This document shows positions 8,316 through 17,675 of a stretch of 64,000 nt of DNA, in pieces. The position numbers and the translations under genes were made by a program. The DNA comes from Kordiimonas pumila (lineage in GTDB: Bacteria; Pseudomonadota; Alphaproteobacteria; Sphingomonadales; Kordiimonadaceae). Numbering within the stretch: the stretch's first letter is position 1; the number at the start of each line of letters is the position of its first letter. The notes below the pieces were generated by a model, which saw only the letters and a list, made by a program, of their open reading frames with translations, was not told the DNA's origin and did not search any database. The DNA lies in assembly GCF_015240255.1 (NCBI RefSeq), contig NZ_CP061205.1, positions 248,001 to 312,000 of the forward strand, read 5' to 3'.

Positions 8316-9380
8316 ATGATAGCATACCGCAAAACCAAAGCCGCCTCTGTTGTTGCCACCAGCTTTTTGCTGGCCATCTGGCACATGCCCTTATCTGCCA
8401 TGCAAGCTATGCAGCAGCCCCCTGCGCAGGTCGAAGTCGCAGTGGCAGAAAAACGTATGATGGCGGCAACAATGGTTGCCACAGGCACCGTTATCAGCCT
8501 AAACGACAGCCGGATAGCGACCGAAGTAGAAGGCCCTCTTGCGTGGATCGCCCCCGTTGGAACAACCGTTAAAAGCGGTGAGGTGATTGCCAAAATTGAT
8601 GATCGCCTGCTTTTAATCGCAGAGCGGCAAGCAAAAGCAACCTTAAATGGCTTGAAGGCCACACTTGTATACCGCGAACAAGATGTAAATCGTTATGAGA
8701 GGCTAGCCGCACAGGATAATGCCTCCAAAGCACGCCTCGAAGAGGCCACCGCTTCCCGCGATCTTTTAAAAGAAGATATCGCTAACGCCGCAGCCATGTA
8801 TGACAAAGCAGTGGGTGATTTAGAGCGTGCACAAATCAAAGCCCCATTCCCTGGTCATGTTGTAGCGCGTATCGCCAATAAAGGTGAATATCAAACTGTG
8901 GGCAGCGAACTTGTGCGGCTGGTTGATACCAGCGAGGTGGAGGTAACCATGCCAGTGCCTATTTCTGTAACACCTTATTTGAAAACGGGCGATATGGTAG
9001 CCGTTGATGACGGGCAAACCATTCGCATGTTGCCAATACGCACAGTGGTCCCTGTAAGCGATATGGTATCTCGTATGGTTGAAGTACGCCTAACCGCCGA
9101 GCCTGAAGCATGGGTCATAGGTGCTCCTGTAAAAGTGAGCCTGCCTAAAAATACACCAGTTGAAGCAGTGGCAATCCCCCGTGATGCCGTTATTCTGAAA
9201 GATGGCCAGCGCTACATATATAAAGTGTCCGATGCCATGACAGCCACCCGCGTAAATGCAACCATTCAGGCGGTTGTTGGCAACTGGGTATCTTTAGAAT
9301 CCGGGATTGTAGCAGGGGATAAAATCATTATCCGCGGCGGCGAACGGCTTATGCCCGGGCAGTCTGTAGCCATAAATTAA
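8316..9380 (+). CDS. RND efflux periplasmic adaptor (membrane fusion protein)
   Basis: The product (354 residues from the ATG at 8316) has a signal peptide (SVVATSFLLAIWHMPLSAMQA), a biotinyl-lipoyl half-motif (VEGPLAWIAPVGTTVKSGEV), an alpha-hairpin (about residues 100-150), the second lipoyl half (IKAPFPGHVVARIANKGEY) and beta-barrel strands with VEVRL and IPRDAVI. This is the HlyD/AcrA adaptor fold that bridges the RND permease to an outer-membrane channel. The start at 8316 is chosen over 8268 because it follows GAAAGAG and gives the signal peptide; the longer frame would overlap the permease. The gene order, permease before adaptor, is the reverse of acrAB. There is no lipobox cysteine. 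Confidence 0.9.
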   Translation: MIAYRKTKAASVVATSFLLAIWHMPLSAMQAMQQPPAQVEVAVAEKRMMAATMVATGTVISLNDSRIATEVEGPLAWIAPVGTTVKSGEVIAKIDDRLLLIAERQAKATLNGLKATLVYREQDVNRYERLAAQDNASKARLEEATASRDLLKEDIANAAAMYDKAVGDLERAQIKAPFPGHVVARIANKGEYQTVGSELVRLVDTSEVEVTMPVPISVTPYLKTGDMVAVDDGQTIRMLPIRTVVPVSDMVSRMVEVRLTAEPEAWVIGAPVKVSLPKNTPVEAVAIPRDAVILKDGQRYIYKVSDAMTATRVNATIQAVVGNWVSLESGIVAGDKIIIRGGERLMPGQSVAIN

Positions 9381-9482
9381 CAGTGATTTTTGCACGAAAA
9401 ATTTTCTTGATCGCATTAAAAGCTAGCGCATGTATGATTCTAAGTGGTGCTTCGCTACATCAGTTAAGATTTCATTTGGAAT

Positions 9483-9503
9483 AGCCTTTTTCCGAAGGCT
9501 TTT
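9483..9503 (+). terminator. Terminator after the RND operon
   Basis: A short stem AGCCTT/AAGGCT with a 6-nt loop is followed by TTT. It lies in the 340-bp gap (9381-9720) between the adaptor and the TonB-C gene. The rest of that gap is very AT-rich (about 9520-9610) and shows no other gene. Confidence 0.55.
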
Positions 9504-9720
9504 CTGCTGATATATAAAAATTATTATAATTTTTTCTTGATTAGAATCAGTAGCTTAATTTAATAAACCCAGATTATATAAAATTTTATATAATTGATTA
9601 CCAATGGTTAACATGAGTTGGAATATATAGTGCGCGACAGCCCAGCCAAGGGAGCTTGTGTTTTTAGTCAGGCCGGGCAGATTATTATTATTGCCTCATC
9701 AAAATGATGGATTGAAAATT

Positions 9721-10086
9721 ATGTTGAAGAAAATTAACACATTAATACTTGCTGTATCTACCTTGGTTGCTTTCGGTCTTATTTCTGCACCGGCAAATGC
9801 AATGGACATGAATGGCTGGAAACAGGCTGTAGTTAAAAAGGTTGTTGAAAACCAAACTTACCCGCGTTCTGCTCTCGCTCGTGAAATTGAAGGTAAAGCG
9901 AAGGTCCGCCTTACTGTTGCTGCAAACGGCTCGATCACAAGCCATGAAGTTGTAGAACAAACTGGCGAAGACATTCTTGATCGCGAAATCCCAAAACTGG
10001 TTGAGCGCCTGAACCCTCTGCCATCTCTGCCAGACGGGCAAACTGAACTGTCTTTTGTTCTGCCACTAAACTGGTCACTGAACTAA
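9721..10086 (+). CDS. Small secreted protein with TonB C-terminal domain
   Basis: The 121-residue product has a signal peptide (INTLILAVSTLVAFGLISAP, cleavage near ANA-MDM) and then a single TonB-C-like domain: YPRSALAREIEGKAKVRLTV and the end LPDGQTELSFVLPLNWSLN. Normal TonB proteins are anchored by an uncleaved N-terminal helix and have a Pro-rich spacer; both are absent, so this protein is probably free in the periplasm and not itself an energy transducer. Two TonB-dependent receptors lie 9-12 kb away. An upstream in-frame start at 9658 would give no signal peptide. A terminator follows at once, so the gene is a single transcription unit. Confidence 0.75.
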   Translation: MLKKINTLILAVSTLVAFGLISAPANAMDMNGWKQAVVKKVVENQTYPRSALAREIEGKAKVRLTVAANGSITSHEVVEQTGEDILDREIPKLVERLNPLPSLPDGQTELSFVLPLNWSLN

Positions 10087-10112
10087 GACTTTTCGACCCA
10101 TACGAATTCCTT

Positions 10113-10141
10113 AAGGCCCTTACATCTGTAAGGGCCTTTTT
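10113..10141 (+). terminator. Rho-independent terminator of the TonB-C gene
   Basis: A strong stem AAGGCCCTTA/TAAGGGCCTT is followed by TTTTTA. The T-run is on the plus strand only. It separates the TonB-C gene from the convergent nadB. Confidence 0.85.
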
Positions 10142-10167
10142 ATTTGGACCAAACTATTTCTAAAAAG

Positions 10168-11796
10168 CTAAGCTATCTGGTCTGAAATAGCCCGGCCGAA
10201 TGGAATAAGCGTCGTTTCCACCGGCTTATCCAGCAGGTCAGGGTAGTCCGCTGTATAATGGAGCCCGCGCGATTCTTTGCGCATCTGGGCAGACCGCACG
10301 ATCAAGTCTGCTACAGTTACAAGGTTACGAAGTTCAAGTAGATCAGCCGTCACCCTGAAGTTGCCGTAATATTCATGAATTTCATTGGCAAGCAAATCAA
10401 CCCGTCGCTTTGCCCGCGCCAACCTTTTATCAGTGCGCACAATACCCACATAATCCCACATAAACCGCCGAAGCTCTTTCCAGTTGTGGCTCACGACCAC
10501 TTCTTCATCAGAATCGGTTACCATGCTTTCGTCCCAGTGACGCACGGTTGCAGGGGACGGCATATCATCGCGATTAATAATATCATCAGCTGCCGCATTT
10601 CCCATAACCAGGCATTCAAGCAAGCTGTTAGACGCCATGCGGTTCGCACCGTGCAGGCCAGTGTGTGCACATTCCCCAATGGCATAAAGCCTGTCTAGAT
10701 CAGTTCTTGCATTCAAACCAATGTGCACACCACCGCAGGTATAGTGTGCAGCAGGCACAACCGGAATTTGATCTTTGGTAATATCAATGCCGAGCGACAA
10801 ACAGTGCCTGTATATATTTGGAAAGTGCGAAATAACAAAATCCGCATCCTTGTGGGTTATATCCAGCCACATATTTTCAGCACCAGTGCGCTTCATTTCA
10901 CTATCGATCGCACGGGCAACAATATCGCGCGGGGCAAGTTCAGCCCGCTCATCATAATCGAGCATAAACCTGTTACCATCTTTCCCGCGCAGCACAGCAC
11001 CCTCGCCGCGCATGGCCTCGGTAATCAGGAAAGTTTTTGCGTCTGGGTGATAAAGACACGTGGGGTGAAACTGGTTAAACTCCATATTGGTTACACGGCA
11101 CCCAGCGCGCCACGCCATCGCTATACCGTCACCCGTACTCGCATCAGGGTTACTGCTGTAAAGATAGACCCGCGCTGCACCGCCCGTAGCCAAAATGGTT
11201 GCCCGTGCAGAAAAAGTCTCTACCCGGTTTTTATCCATATTCAGCACATAAACACCATGCGCCTGATCATTATAGGTACCGGGCTTCTCAAGATGCCGGT
11301 TCGTGATAACATCAATCGCTACATGGTTTTCATACACATCAATATGCGGCTCGTTAAGGACGCGCTCATTCAGTGTTTTCTGTACTGCTTGCCCCGTTGC
11401 ATCTGCCGCATGGATAATCCGCCTGTGGCTGTGGCCGCCTTCACGTGTCAGGTGATAATCATAGCCATCCTCATGAGTAAGGCCAGAAGCTTTATCAAAC
11501 TCAACACCAAGATTAATAAGGCTACTAATAGCATCACGGCCACGCTCAACCACAAACCGGACAGCTTCCTCACCGCATAAACCAGCGCCTGCAACCAACG
11601 TGTCATCAATATGAGACTGAATGCTGTCTGTTGCCTCTAGAACAGCGGCAATACCGCCCTGTGCCCAGCGGGTAGACCCGCCTGACATCTCCCCTTTTGA
11701 AAGGACAGCCACACGCATATGCGGCGCAAGCTTGAGTGCAGCGGTTAACCCGGCAGCGCCACTGCCCACAATCACTACATCATATATTCGTTTCAT
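10168..11796 (-). CDS. nadB: L-aspartate oxidase
   Basis: The 542-residue flavoprotein oxidises L-aspartate to iminoaspartate, the first step of de novo NAD synthesis. It shows the N-terminal FAD-binding [11 protein letters not shown] motif (residues 11-21), [14 protein letters not shown], the substrate-site segment [17 protein letters not shown]-like (YTCGGVHIG) and a C-terminal helical domain with [14 protein letters not shown]. Length and motifs fit NadB and not succinate dehydrogenase SdhA. Its ATG overlaps the stop of an ABC transporter ATPase gene by 4 bp (ATGA), so the two are co-translated. The partner genes nadA and nadC are not in the window. Confidence 0.93.
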   Translation of the reverse strand: MKRIYDVVIVGSGAAGLTAALKLAPHMRVAVLSKGEMSGGSTRWAQGGIAAVLEATDSIQSHIDDTLVAGAGLCGEEAVRFVVERGRDAISSLINLGVEFDKASGLTHEDGYDYHLTREGGHSHRRIIHAADATGQAVQKTLNERVLNEPHIDVYENHVAIDVITNRHLEKPGTYNDQAHGVYVLNMDKNRVETFSARATILATGGAARVYLYSSNPDASTGDGIAMAWRAGCRVTNMEFNQFHPTCLYHPDAKTFLITEAMRGEGAVLRGKDGNRFMLDYDERAELAPRDIVARAIDSEMKRTGAENMWLDITHKDADFVISHFPNIYRHCLSLGIDITKDQIPVVPAAHYTCGGVHIGLNARTDLDRLYAIGECAHTGLHGANRMASNSLLECLVMGNAAADDIINRDDMPSPATVRHWDESMVTDSDEEVVVSHNWKELRRFMWDYVGIVRTDKRLARAKRRVDLLANEIHEYYGNFRVTADLLELRNLVTVADLIVRSAQMRKESRGLHYTADYPDLLDKPVETTLIPFGRAISDQIA

Positions 11797-12731
11797 GCAG
11801 CTTTGCCTTTATTGCTGGTTAGCTGAAGGAAAATATCCTCAAGGTCGGTTTCATTGGTGGAAATGTCATTAATCGTTAGCCCGGTTTGCTGCACCGCTGC
11901 CAAAACTGCCCCAACATTGGCATCTTTTTGGTTAATTTGCACCGCGATCTGGTGTTCACCTTTTAGCACAGCATTAAAATGCATGAGCGGCGCTGGTACA
12001 GCAGAAAGCGTTTCAGTAAACTGAATAATCACTTCTTTTTCATCGATCCGTTTCAAGAGCTGTGCTGTTGGTTCGCAGCACACCACTTCACCGTGGTTGA
12101 TAATCGCTATGGTGTCGCACAGCTCTTGTGCTTCTTCAAGATAATGGGTGGTAAGCACAACCGTTGTACCTCGTGCATGCAATTCGCGCACATAATCCCA
12201 AAGTTGCTGTCTTAGTTCAATATCAACACCAGCCGTAGGCTCATCCAGCACCAGCACTGGCGGATTATGCACAAGTGCCTTTGCCAGCAGCAAACGCCGC
12301 TTCATGCCACCCGAGAGGGAACGCGAATATGCATCGGCTTTATCAAACAGGTGCACCGCTTTTAGAAGCTCTTCTGTTCTACGTTCAGCCTTTGGCACAC
12401 CATACATACCGGCCTGAACCTCAAGCATTTCACGCGGCGTGAAAAAGGCATCAAACAAAAGTTCCTGCGGTACAACGCCGATATTTACCCTTGCATTGCG
12501 CGGGTTTTCATCAACATCGAAGCCCCAGATTTTTGCACTGCCTGATGTTTTGTTAACCAGCCCCGCCAAAATATTGATGGTCGTTGATTTTCCAGCACCA
12601 TTCGGTCCAAGGAGGCCAAACATGGACCCACGTGGAATTTCAAGATCAATCCCTTTAATGGCATGTTTATCAGGGGCGCCGCCCTTGCCTTTATAGATTT
12701 TTGTCAGGCCTTTTATCTCAATAGCAGTCAC
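11793..12731 (-). CDS. ABC transporter ATP-binding protein (YadG-like exporter type)
   Basis: The 312-residue ATPase has Walker [10 protein letters not shown] (about 43-51), a Q-loop (VVPQE), the LSGGMKRRL signature, Walker [13 protein letters not shown] and a switch His in TTHYLEEA. After about residue 230 it has a C-terminal extension typical of ABC-2 type drug/antibiotic exporters (DrrA/YadG class). The matching permease is not beside it: the next gene downstream is nadB, overlapping by 4 bp. The permease must be elsewhere in the genome or lost. Substrate unknown. Confidence 0.88.
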   Translation of the reverse strand: MTAIEIKGLTKIYKGKGGAPDKHAIKGIDLEIPRGSMFGLLGPNGAGKSTTINILAGLVNKTSGSAKIWGFDVDENPRNARVNIGVVPQELLFDAFFTPREMLEVQAGMYGVPKAERRTEELLKAVHLFDKADAYSRSLSGGMKRRLLLAKALVHNPPVLVLDEPTAGVDIELRQQLWDYVRELHARGTTVVLTTHYLEEAQELCDTIAIINHGEVVCCEPTAQLLKRIDEKEVIIQFTETLSAVPAPLMHFNAVLKGEHQIAVQINQKDANVGAVLAAVQQTGLTINDISTNETDLEDIFLQLTSNKGKAA

Positions 12732-12869
12732 GCATCTGTCCTTTTTACTAACGAACCCGCTTACTTTAATTACCTACCACATAACACTGCGGCTTGTAGG
12801 GTGTATAGCGTTTGTATTATAGAGTTATTTCCCAATAGTCCGAGATCACTTTCTGGAGATAATAATCCC

Positions 12870-13049
12870 ATGACGCCTGATGCACCAGAAACTATATTTG
12901 TTGATACACGTAAGATTGCCTGCGACGGCGATGAAGGCCCGCTTGGTCACCCACGTGTATATCTAACCATGGATGACCATGATCAGATAGAATGCCCTTA
13001 CTGTGACAAGCGCTTCATTCTGAAGGGCGGCATATCAGACAAAAGCTGA
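12870..13049 (+). CDS. Small zinc-finger domain protein
   Basis: The 59-residue product belongs to the CHCC-type zinc-finger family related to the NDUFS6 subunit of complex I: it has CDGDEGPLGHPRVYL in the first half and IECPYCDKRFIL near the end, giving the Cys-His-Cys-Cys zinc ligands. Alphaproteobacterial genomes usually carry one such gene, annotated only as zinc-finger protein. The start at 12870 is set by GGAG 12 nt upstream; the frame is open further up but that part does not resemble protein. polA begins 56 bp later on the same strand. Confidence 0.85.
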   Translation: MTPDAPETIFVDTRKIACDGDEGPLGHPRVYLTMDDHDQIECPYCDKRFILKGGISDKS

Positions 13050-13105
13050 TATGCAGGAGCAATAGCCCTTTAACCACGAAAATATAGCGCGAGAAATGAG
13101 GCACC

Positions 13106-15889
13106 ATGTCAGCAGAAAACGGCACTAATCACCTATACCTGATTGATGGTTCAGGCTATATTTTCAGGGCCTATCATGCCATGGCGTACAGCGGCAAGCC
13201 CATGACACGCGCCGACGGCACCCCTGTGGGTGCGGTTTTCGGCTTTTCAAACATGCTGATGAAACTCTTGCAGGATCTGGACGATAACGACAAGCCAACA
13301 CACCTTGCCGTTATTTTTGATACTGCGCGCAAAACTTTTCGCTCTGATATATACCCGGCCTATAAAGCCAACCGGCCACCAGCGCCAGAAGACCTAATCC
13401 CCCAATTCCCACTTATCCGGGAGGCTGTAAAGGCCTTTGGACTGCCATCCATTGAAATGCAGGGCTTTGAGGCCGACGACCTGATCGCCACCTATGCTTG
13501 CCGTGCACGCGAGAAAGGCTGGCAGGTTACGATTGTCAGTTCCGACAAAGACCTCATGCAAATTCTGGAAGATGGTATTGACTTGTTTGATACCATGAAA
13601 AACAAACGTACTTACAGTGATGGTGTTATTGAAAAATTCGGCGTTGGGCCAGAGCATGTGGTTGATGTTCAGTCCCTCGCTGGAGATAGTGTTGATAACG
13701 TGCCGGGTGTACCGGGCATTGGCATTAAAACGGCCGCACAGCTTATTAATGAATATGGTGACCTTGATACCCTGTTAGAGCGCGCGCACGAGATAAAACA
13801 AAATAAACGCCGCGAAAGCCTGATCGAATTTGCAGAACAGGCGCGGATCAGCCGCCAGCTTGTAACCCTAGACAGAAATGTTGCTGTTGAGCACCCCATT
13901 GACGACTTTGCTTTAACACCACCAGAACCAGAGCCGCTGATAGCCTTTTTTGAATCCCAGCAATTCAGGTCACTCAAGGTTAAGGTGCTGCAAAAATGGG
14001 GGCAAGACCTACCAAAAGACCCCCTTAGCGAAGCGGTTGAAACCCTTGCAAAAGAGTATAGCTGTGTAACAGACATGGCAGAATTAAAAGTCTGGATTGA
14101 CCTTGCCTATCATAGCGGCGAAATAGCGGTTGATACAGAAACAACCGGCCTTGATCCAAGCGCGGCTGATCTTGTGGGCATTTCCCTTTCCGTTACACCC
14201 GGCAAAGCCTGTTATATTCCGGTTGGTCACGGGGCAAACGGCGGTGATCTGTTATCTGAAAAGCCAAACCAGCTGGCAAAAGCAGATGTTATTGCGGCAC
14301 TCAAGCCCATGTTGGAAGACAAATCCGTTCTCAAAATTGGGCAAAACCTGAAGTATGATATGTCAATTTTTGCGCGCGAAGGCATCAATCTGGCACCTAT
14401 TGATGACACTATGCTGATGTCCTATGCGCTAGATGCTGGTCTTCACGGTCACGGCATGGACGAGCTTTCTGGCATTCATCTGGATATTACTCCTATTTCC
14501 TTCAAGGAAGTGGCGGGCACCGGCAAAAACCAAATCAATTTCAGCGAAGTTGCCCTTGATAAAGCAACCAATTATGCAGCAGAAGATGCTGACATTACCC
14601 TGCGCCTATTCAAGGTGCTCAAACCACGACTCGCTACAGAACGGGTAACAACAGTATATGAAACATTAGAGCGGCCCTTGGCACCGGTTCTTTCTGCTAT
14701 GGAGCGAGAAGGCATTAAGGTTGATGTACCCACCCTGCAGCGCCTTTCGAACGAGTTTGCCGTGGGCATTGAACGCCTTGATAAAGAAATACAAACCATG
14801 GCCGGCAGGCCGTTCAATGTGGCCTCGCCCAAGCAGTTAGGCGAAATCCTGTTTGAAGACATGGGGCTTGAAGGCGGCAAAAAATCAGCCAAAACAGGCG
14901 CATGGACCACCAATGTAGATGTACTTGAAAAACTTGCAGCTGATGGCCACGAACTTCCAGCAAAGGTTATGGAGTTCCGTCAGTTCTCGAAGCTGAAAAG
15001 CACCTATACAGATGCGCTTGTCACACAGGTGAACACTAAAACAGGCCGCGTGCACACAAGCTACCACATGGCAGCCACCACCACAGGCCGGCTGTCATCA
15101 AACGACCCGAATCTGCAGAATATTCCGATTCGTACAGAAGAAGGTCGCAAAATCAGGCGGGCTTTTGTGGCTGAAACAGGTAATATCTTACTTGCTGCTG
15201 ACTATAGCCAGATCGAGCTGCGCATCCTTGCGCACATTGCTGATATCGCGGCCTTGAAAAAAGCTTTTGCTGCAGGCACAGATATTCATGCCATGACAGC
15301 ATCCGAAGTGTTTGGTGTGCCGATTGAAGGCATGGACCCCATGATCCGCCGCCAAGCCAAGGCCATTAACTTTGGCATTATTTACGGCATTTCAGCCTTT
15401 GGGCTGGCCCGCCAGTTAGGCATTGAACGCAAAAAAGCCGCTCATTATATTGAAGCATACTTTGAGCGCTTCCCCGGCATCCGTGCCTACATGGATAAAA
15501 CGGTGGAGTTTGGCAAAGAGCACGGTTATGTTGAAACTCTGTTTGGTCGCAAATGCCATGTCACTGCCCTATCAGAGAAAAACCCCATGAAACGCGGGTT
15601 CGGCGAACGTGCCGCCATTAATGCCCCTATTCAAGGCACAGCGGCTGATATTATCCGCCGGGCAATGGTTCGTATTCCCGGCGCCCTGAAGGATGCTGGC
15701 CTGACCGATGTACGCATGCTCTTGCAAGTGCACGATGAACTGGTTTTTGAACTACCAGAAGGCCGCGATGCGGATGCTATTCCTTTGATCAAAACGGTTA
15801 TGGAAAATGCCTGCGCCCCAGCCCTTAACCTTAGTGTGCCCCTTGTGGTAGACTGTGGCACCGGCCATAACTGGCAAGAGGCCCACTAG
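13106..15889 (+). CDS. polA: DNA polymerase I
   Basis: The 927-residue protein carries all three PolA domains. The 5'-3' exonuclease occupies about residues 1-300 (LIDGSGYIFRAYHAM, SSDKDLMQ, GDSVDNVPGVPGIGIKTA). The 3'-5' proofreading domain has an intact first motif (EIAVDTETTGLD) and YAAEDADITL near its end. The polymerase domain has motif A (ADYSQIELRILAHI), the O-helix (RRQAKAINFGIIYG) and motif C (LQVHDELVFE). It fills gaps in repair and removes Okazaki primers. The start at 13106 follows a purine-rich GAGAAATGAGG site. Confidence 0.97.
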   Translation: MSAENGTNHLYLIDGSGYIFRAYHAMAYSGKPMTRADGTPVGAVFGFSNMLMKLLQDLDDNDKPTHLAVIFDTARKTFRSDIYPAYKANRPPAPEDLIPQFPLIREAVKAFGLPSIEMQGFEADDLIATYACRAREKGWQVTIVSSDKDLMQILEDGIDLFDTMKNKRTYSDGVIEKFGVGPEHVVDVQSLAGDSVDNVPGVPGIGIKTAAQLINEYGDLDTLLERAHEIKQNKRRESLIEFAEQARISRQLVTLDRNVAVEHPIDDFALTPPEPEPLIAFFESQQFRSLKVKVLQKWGQDLPKDPLSEAVETLAKEYSCVTDMAELKVWIDLAYHSGEIAVDTETTGLDPSAADLVGISLSVTPGKACYIPVGHGANGGDLLSEKPNQLAKADVIAALKPMLEDKSVLKIGQNLKYDMSIFAREGINLAPIDDTMLMSYALDAGLHGHGMDELSGIHLDITPISFKEVAGTGKNQINFSEVALDKATNYAAEDADITLRLFKVLKPRLATERVTTVYETLERPLAPVLSAMEREGIKVDVPTLQRLSNEFAVGIERLDKEIQTMAGRPFNVASPKQLGEILFEDMGLEGGKKSAKTGAWTTNVDVLEKLAADGHELPAKVMEFRQFSKLKSTYTDALVTQVNTKTGRVHTSYHMAATTTGRLSSNDPNLQNIPIRTEEGRKIRRAFVAETGNILLAADYSQIELRILAHIADIAALKKAFAAGTDIHAMTASEVFGVPIEGMDPMIRRQAKAINFGIIYGISAFGLARQLGIERKKAAHYIEAYFERFPGIRAYMDKTVEFGKEHGYVETLFGRKCHVTALSEKNPMKRGFGERAAINAPIQGTAADIIRRAMVRIPGALKDAGLTDVRMLLQVHDELVFELPEGRDADAIPLIKTVMENACAPALNLSVPLVVDCGTGHNWQEAH

Positions 15890-15948
15890 AGAGGGACCAG
15901 AGTATCCAAGGCCTTTAGGCTTTTATGATGTACGGCTTTAACTTTGCT

Positions 15949-16995
15949 TTAAGTTTTTGAAAAATGCCGCTTGGTCTTGTTGGCAAAGGCAACCAGCGAC
16001 AGCATTACGGGTACTTCTACAAGGACACCCACTACTGTCGCCAGTGCCGCACCGGAGTTCAACCCAAAGAGACTGATAGCAACCGCCACCGCCAGCTCGA
16101 AGAAGTTTGATGTGCCAATCAAAGCGGCGGGCGCGGCGGTACTAAACGGAACGCGCCACAGATAAGCCCAGCCATATGCTGCTATAAAAATCCCATAACT
16201 TTGGATAAGAAGAGGCACAGCAATGAGGGCTATGACCACCGGTTTATCGACAATTGTCTCAGCCTGAAACCCAAAAAGCAACACTACAGTAGCAAGCAGC
16301 CCTATGATAGAAAATGGCTTTATTCGGGCAGTGAAGCGGGCAATCTGTTGATGATTACCGGCTCCATCCAGCTTTTTACGGGTGAAATACCCTGCCCCGA
16401 GGGGAATTAGTACATAAAGAATAACGGATAGAAGCAACGTTTCCCAAGGGACTATAATATCAGTCACACCAAGCAGAAGCGCCGTAAGAGGCGCAAAGGC
16501 AAACACCATAATGATATCATTTACAGTGACCTGCACGAGTGTGTAATTGGCATCACCCTTCACCAGCTGCGACCATACAAACACCATGGCGGTGCACGGT
16601 GCAACACCCAACAGGATCATTCCTGCAATATATTCTTTGGCATCTTGTGCGCTAACAAGCCCTGCAAAAAAATACTCAAAGAATAAGATACCGAGCGCTG
16701 CCATCGAAAAGGGCTTGATGAACCAGTTTATAACGAGCGTAATGCAAAGCCCTTTTGGCTTTTTCCCCACATCTTTAAGCGAGGCAAAATCAACATTCAC
16801 CATCATGGGGTAAATCATAACCCAGATGAAAAGAGCAACAACCAGATTAACGCTTGCGTATTCAAGGGAGGCGATAGTCTGAAATATGCCGGGGGCCATT
16901 AGGCCAAAACCGACACCCGTGATAATACATAAACCCACCCAAAGAGAAAGGTAACGCTCAAATATACCTAGTGGCGCGGGGGCTTGATCAGTCAT
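15949..16995 (-). CDS. acr3: Arsenite efflux permease, Acr3 family
   Basis: The 348-residue protein has ten hydrophobic segments and the Acr3 signature, with the conserved transport cysteine C134 in [15 protein letters not shown] and the N-terminal [13 protein letters not shown]. It pumps arsenite (and perhaps antimonite) out of the cell driven by the membrane potential. It lies 170 bp downstream of an ArsR repressor on the same strand; the gap (16996-17167) has no gene. No arsenate reductase arsC is next to it, so arsenate resistance would need a reductase encoded elsewhere. Confidence 0.93.
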   Translation of the reverse strand: MTDQAPAPLGIFERYLSLWVGLCIITGVGFGLMAPGIFQTIASLEYASVNLVVALFIWVMIYPMMVNVDFASLKDVGKKPKGLCITLVINWFIKPFSMAALGILFFEYFFAGLVSAQDAKEYIAGMILLGVAPCTAMVFVWSQLVKGDANYTLVQVTVNDIIMVFAFAPLTALLLGVTDIIVPWETLLLSVILYVLIPLGAGYFTRKKLDGAGNHQQIARFTARIKPFSIIGLLATVVLLFGFQAETIVDKPVVIALIAVPLLIQSYGIFIAAYGWAYLWRVPFSTAAPAALIGTSNFFELAVAVAISLFGLNSGAALATVVGVLVEVPVMLSLVAFANKTKRHFSKT

Positions 16996-17167
16996 AACAG
17001 TTCCCTTTTTGCATAGAATATCCCGCTGGTTTGCCCCCAGTACTCACAAGAGTGAAGAGACCTAGACATAAAACAAAAATATGGTTCATTAGCTACATCA
17101 TCTCGTAATTTTCGTAAGAAACATCGTCGTTTGGCTGGTCGTTAATGTCCTAGTTTTTGCCCGTTAC

Positions 17168-17548
17168 TCATGGGGTAGATAGAACCTTGATATCCGGCGT
17201 ACAACAGACAGCCAGTTCAATGACAGAACATCCCTTTTCTGAATCTTCCCGAATGTTAGCAAATTCAGCACTGCAACAATCCTTCACGATAAAACCTATC
17301 AGGCTTTGAATAATTTCAAAGTTGGCAGAATAGATGACCGATCGCCCATCCTTGCGAGAAGATATGATACCAGCATGCGCGAGATGGTTCAGATGAAACG
17401 ACATGGTATTATGCGGTGTACTAAGAAGCTCACTGATCTTGCCAGCAGCTAGCCCCGCCTTTCCCGCTTTCACAAGTAGCCGAAAGGCTCTCAGCCGGGT
17501 TTCTTGAGAGAGCGTAGAGAATATAATGGTAGCGTCTTTAATTTCCAT
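17168..17548 (-). CDS. arsR: ArsR-family metalloregulator
   Basis: The 126-residue product has the ArsR winged helix (IFSTLSQETRLRAFRLLVKA, KISELLSTPHNTMSFHLNHL, GIISSRKDGRSVIYSAN) and a Cys-rich C-terminus with C91-C92, C107 and C115-C116, the style of ArsR proteins whose As(III) site is near the C-terminus. It should repress itself and the acr3 gene downstream until arsenite binds. The start is uncertain: the ATG at 17548 gives the normal family N-terminus but has no clear Shine-Dalgarno site; a TTG at 17599 would add 17 residues. A perfect 20-bp-arm palindrome covers the ATG and the first six codons. Confidence 0.87.
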   Translation of the reverse strand: MEIKDATIIFSTLSQETRLRAFRLLVKAGKAGLAAGKISELLSTPHNTMSFHLNHLAHAGIISSRKDGRSVIYSANFEIIQSLIGFIVKDCCSAEFANIREDSEKGCSVIELAVCCTPDIKVLSTP

Positions 17549-17578
17549 ATGTCTAGATATATGGAAATTAAAGACGCT
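17531..17578. repeat. Perfect 20-bp-arm inverted repeat over the arsR start
   Basis: The arm AGCGTCTTTAATTTCCATAT (17531-17550) is repeated exactly in inverted form at 17559-17578, with an 8-nt spacer GTCTAGAT. The arm nearer the gene is the arsR start codon and first six codons (MEIKDA), so the upstream arm is an inverted copy of coding sequence. It may be the ArsR operator, and in RNA it would fold into a stable hairpin that hides the start codon. Confidence 0.85.
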
Positions 17579-17675
17579 CGTCAATATAGCAATTTGCAAG
17601 AGATCCCGAACGCATTACGCGTGGGGTGCCACTTATAGGTAAAGTACCCTTTATGTAGTCCCTACTCTTACAGCC

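Noticed and set aside
10723-11580. Long plus-strand open frame of 285 codons
   Set aside because: It lies wholly antisense to nadB, whose motifs and codon pattern are clear; the translation has no recognisable domain.
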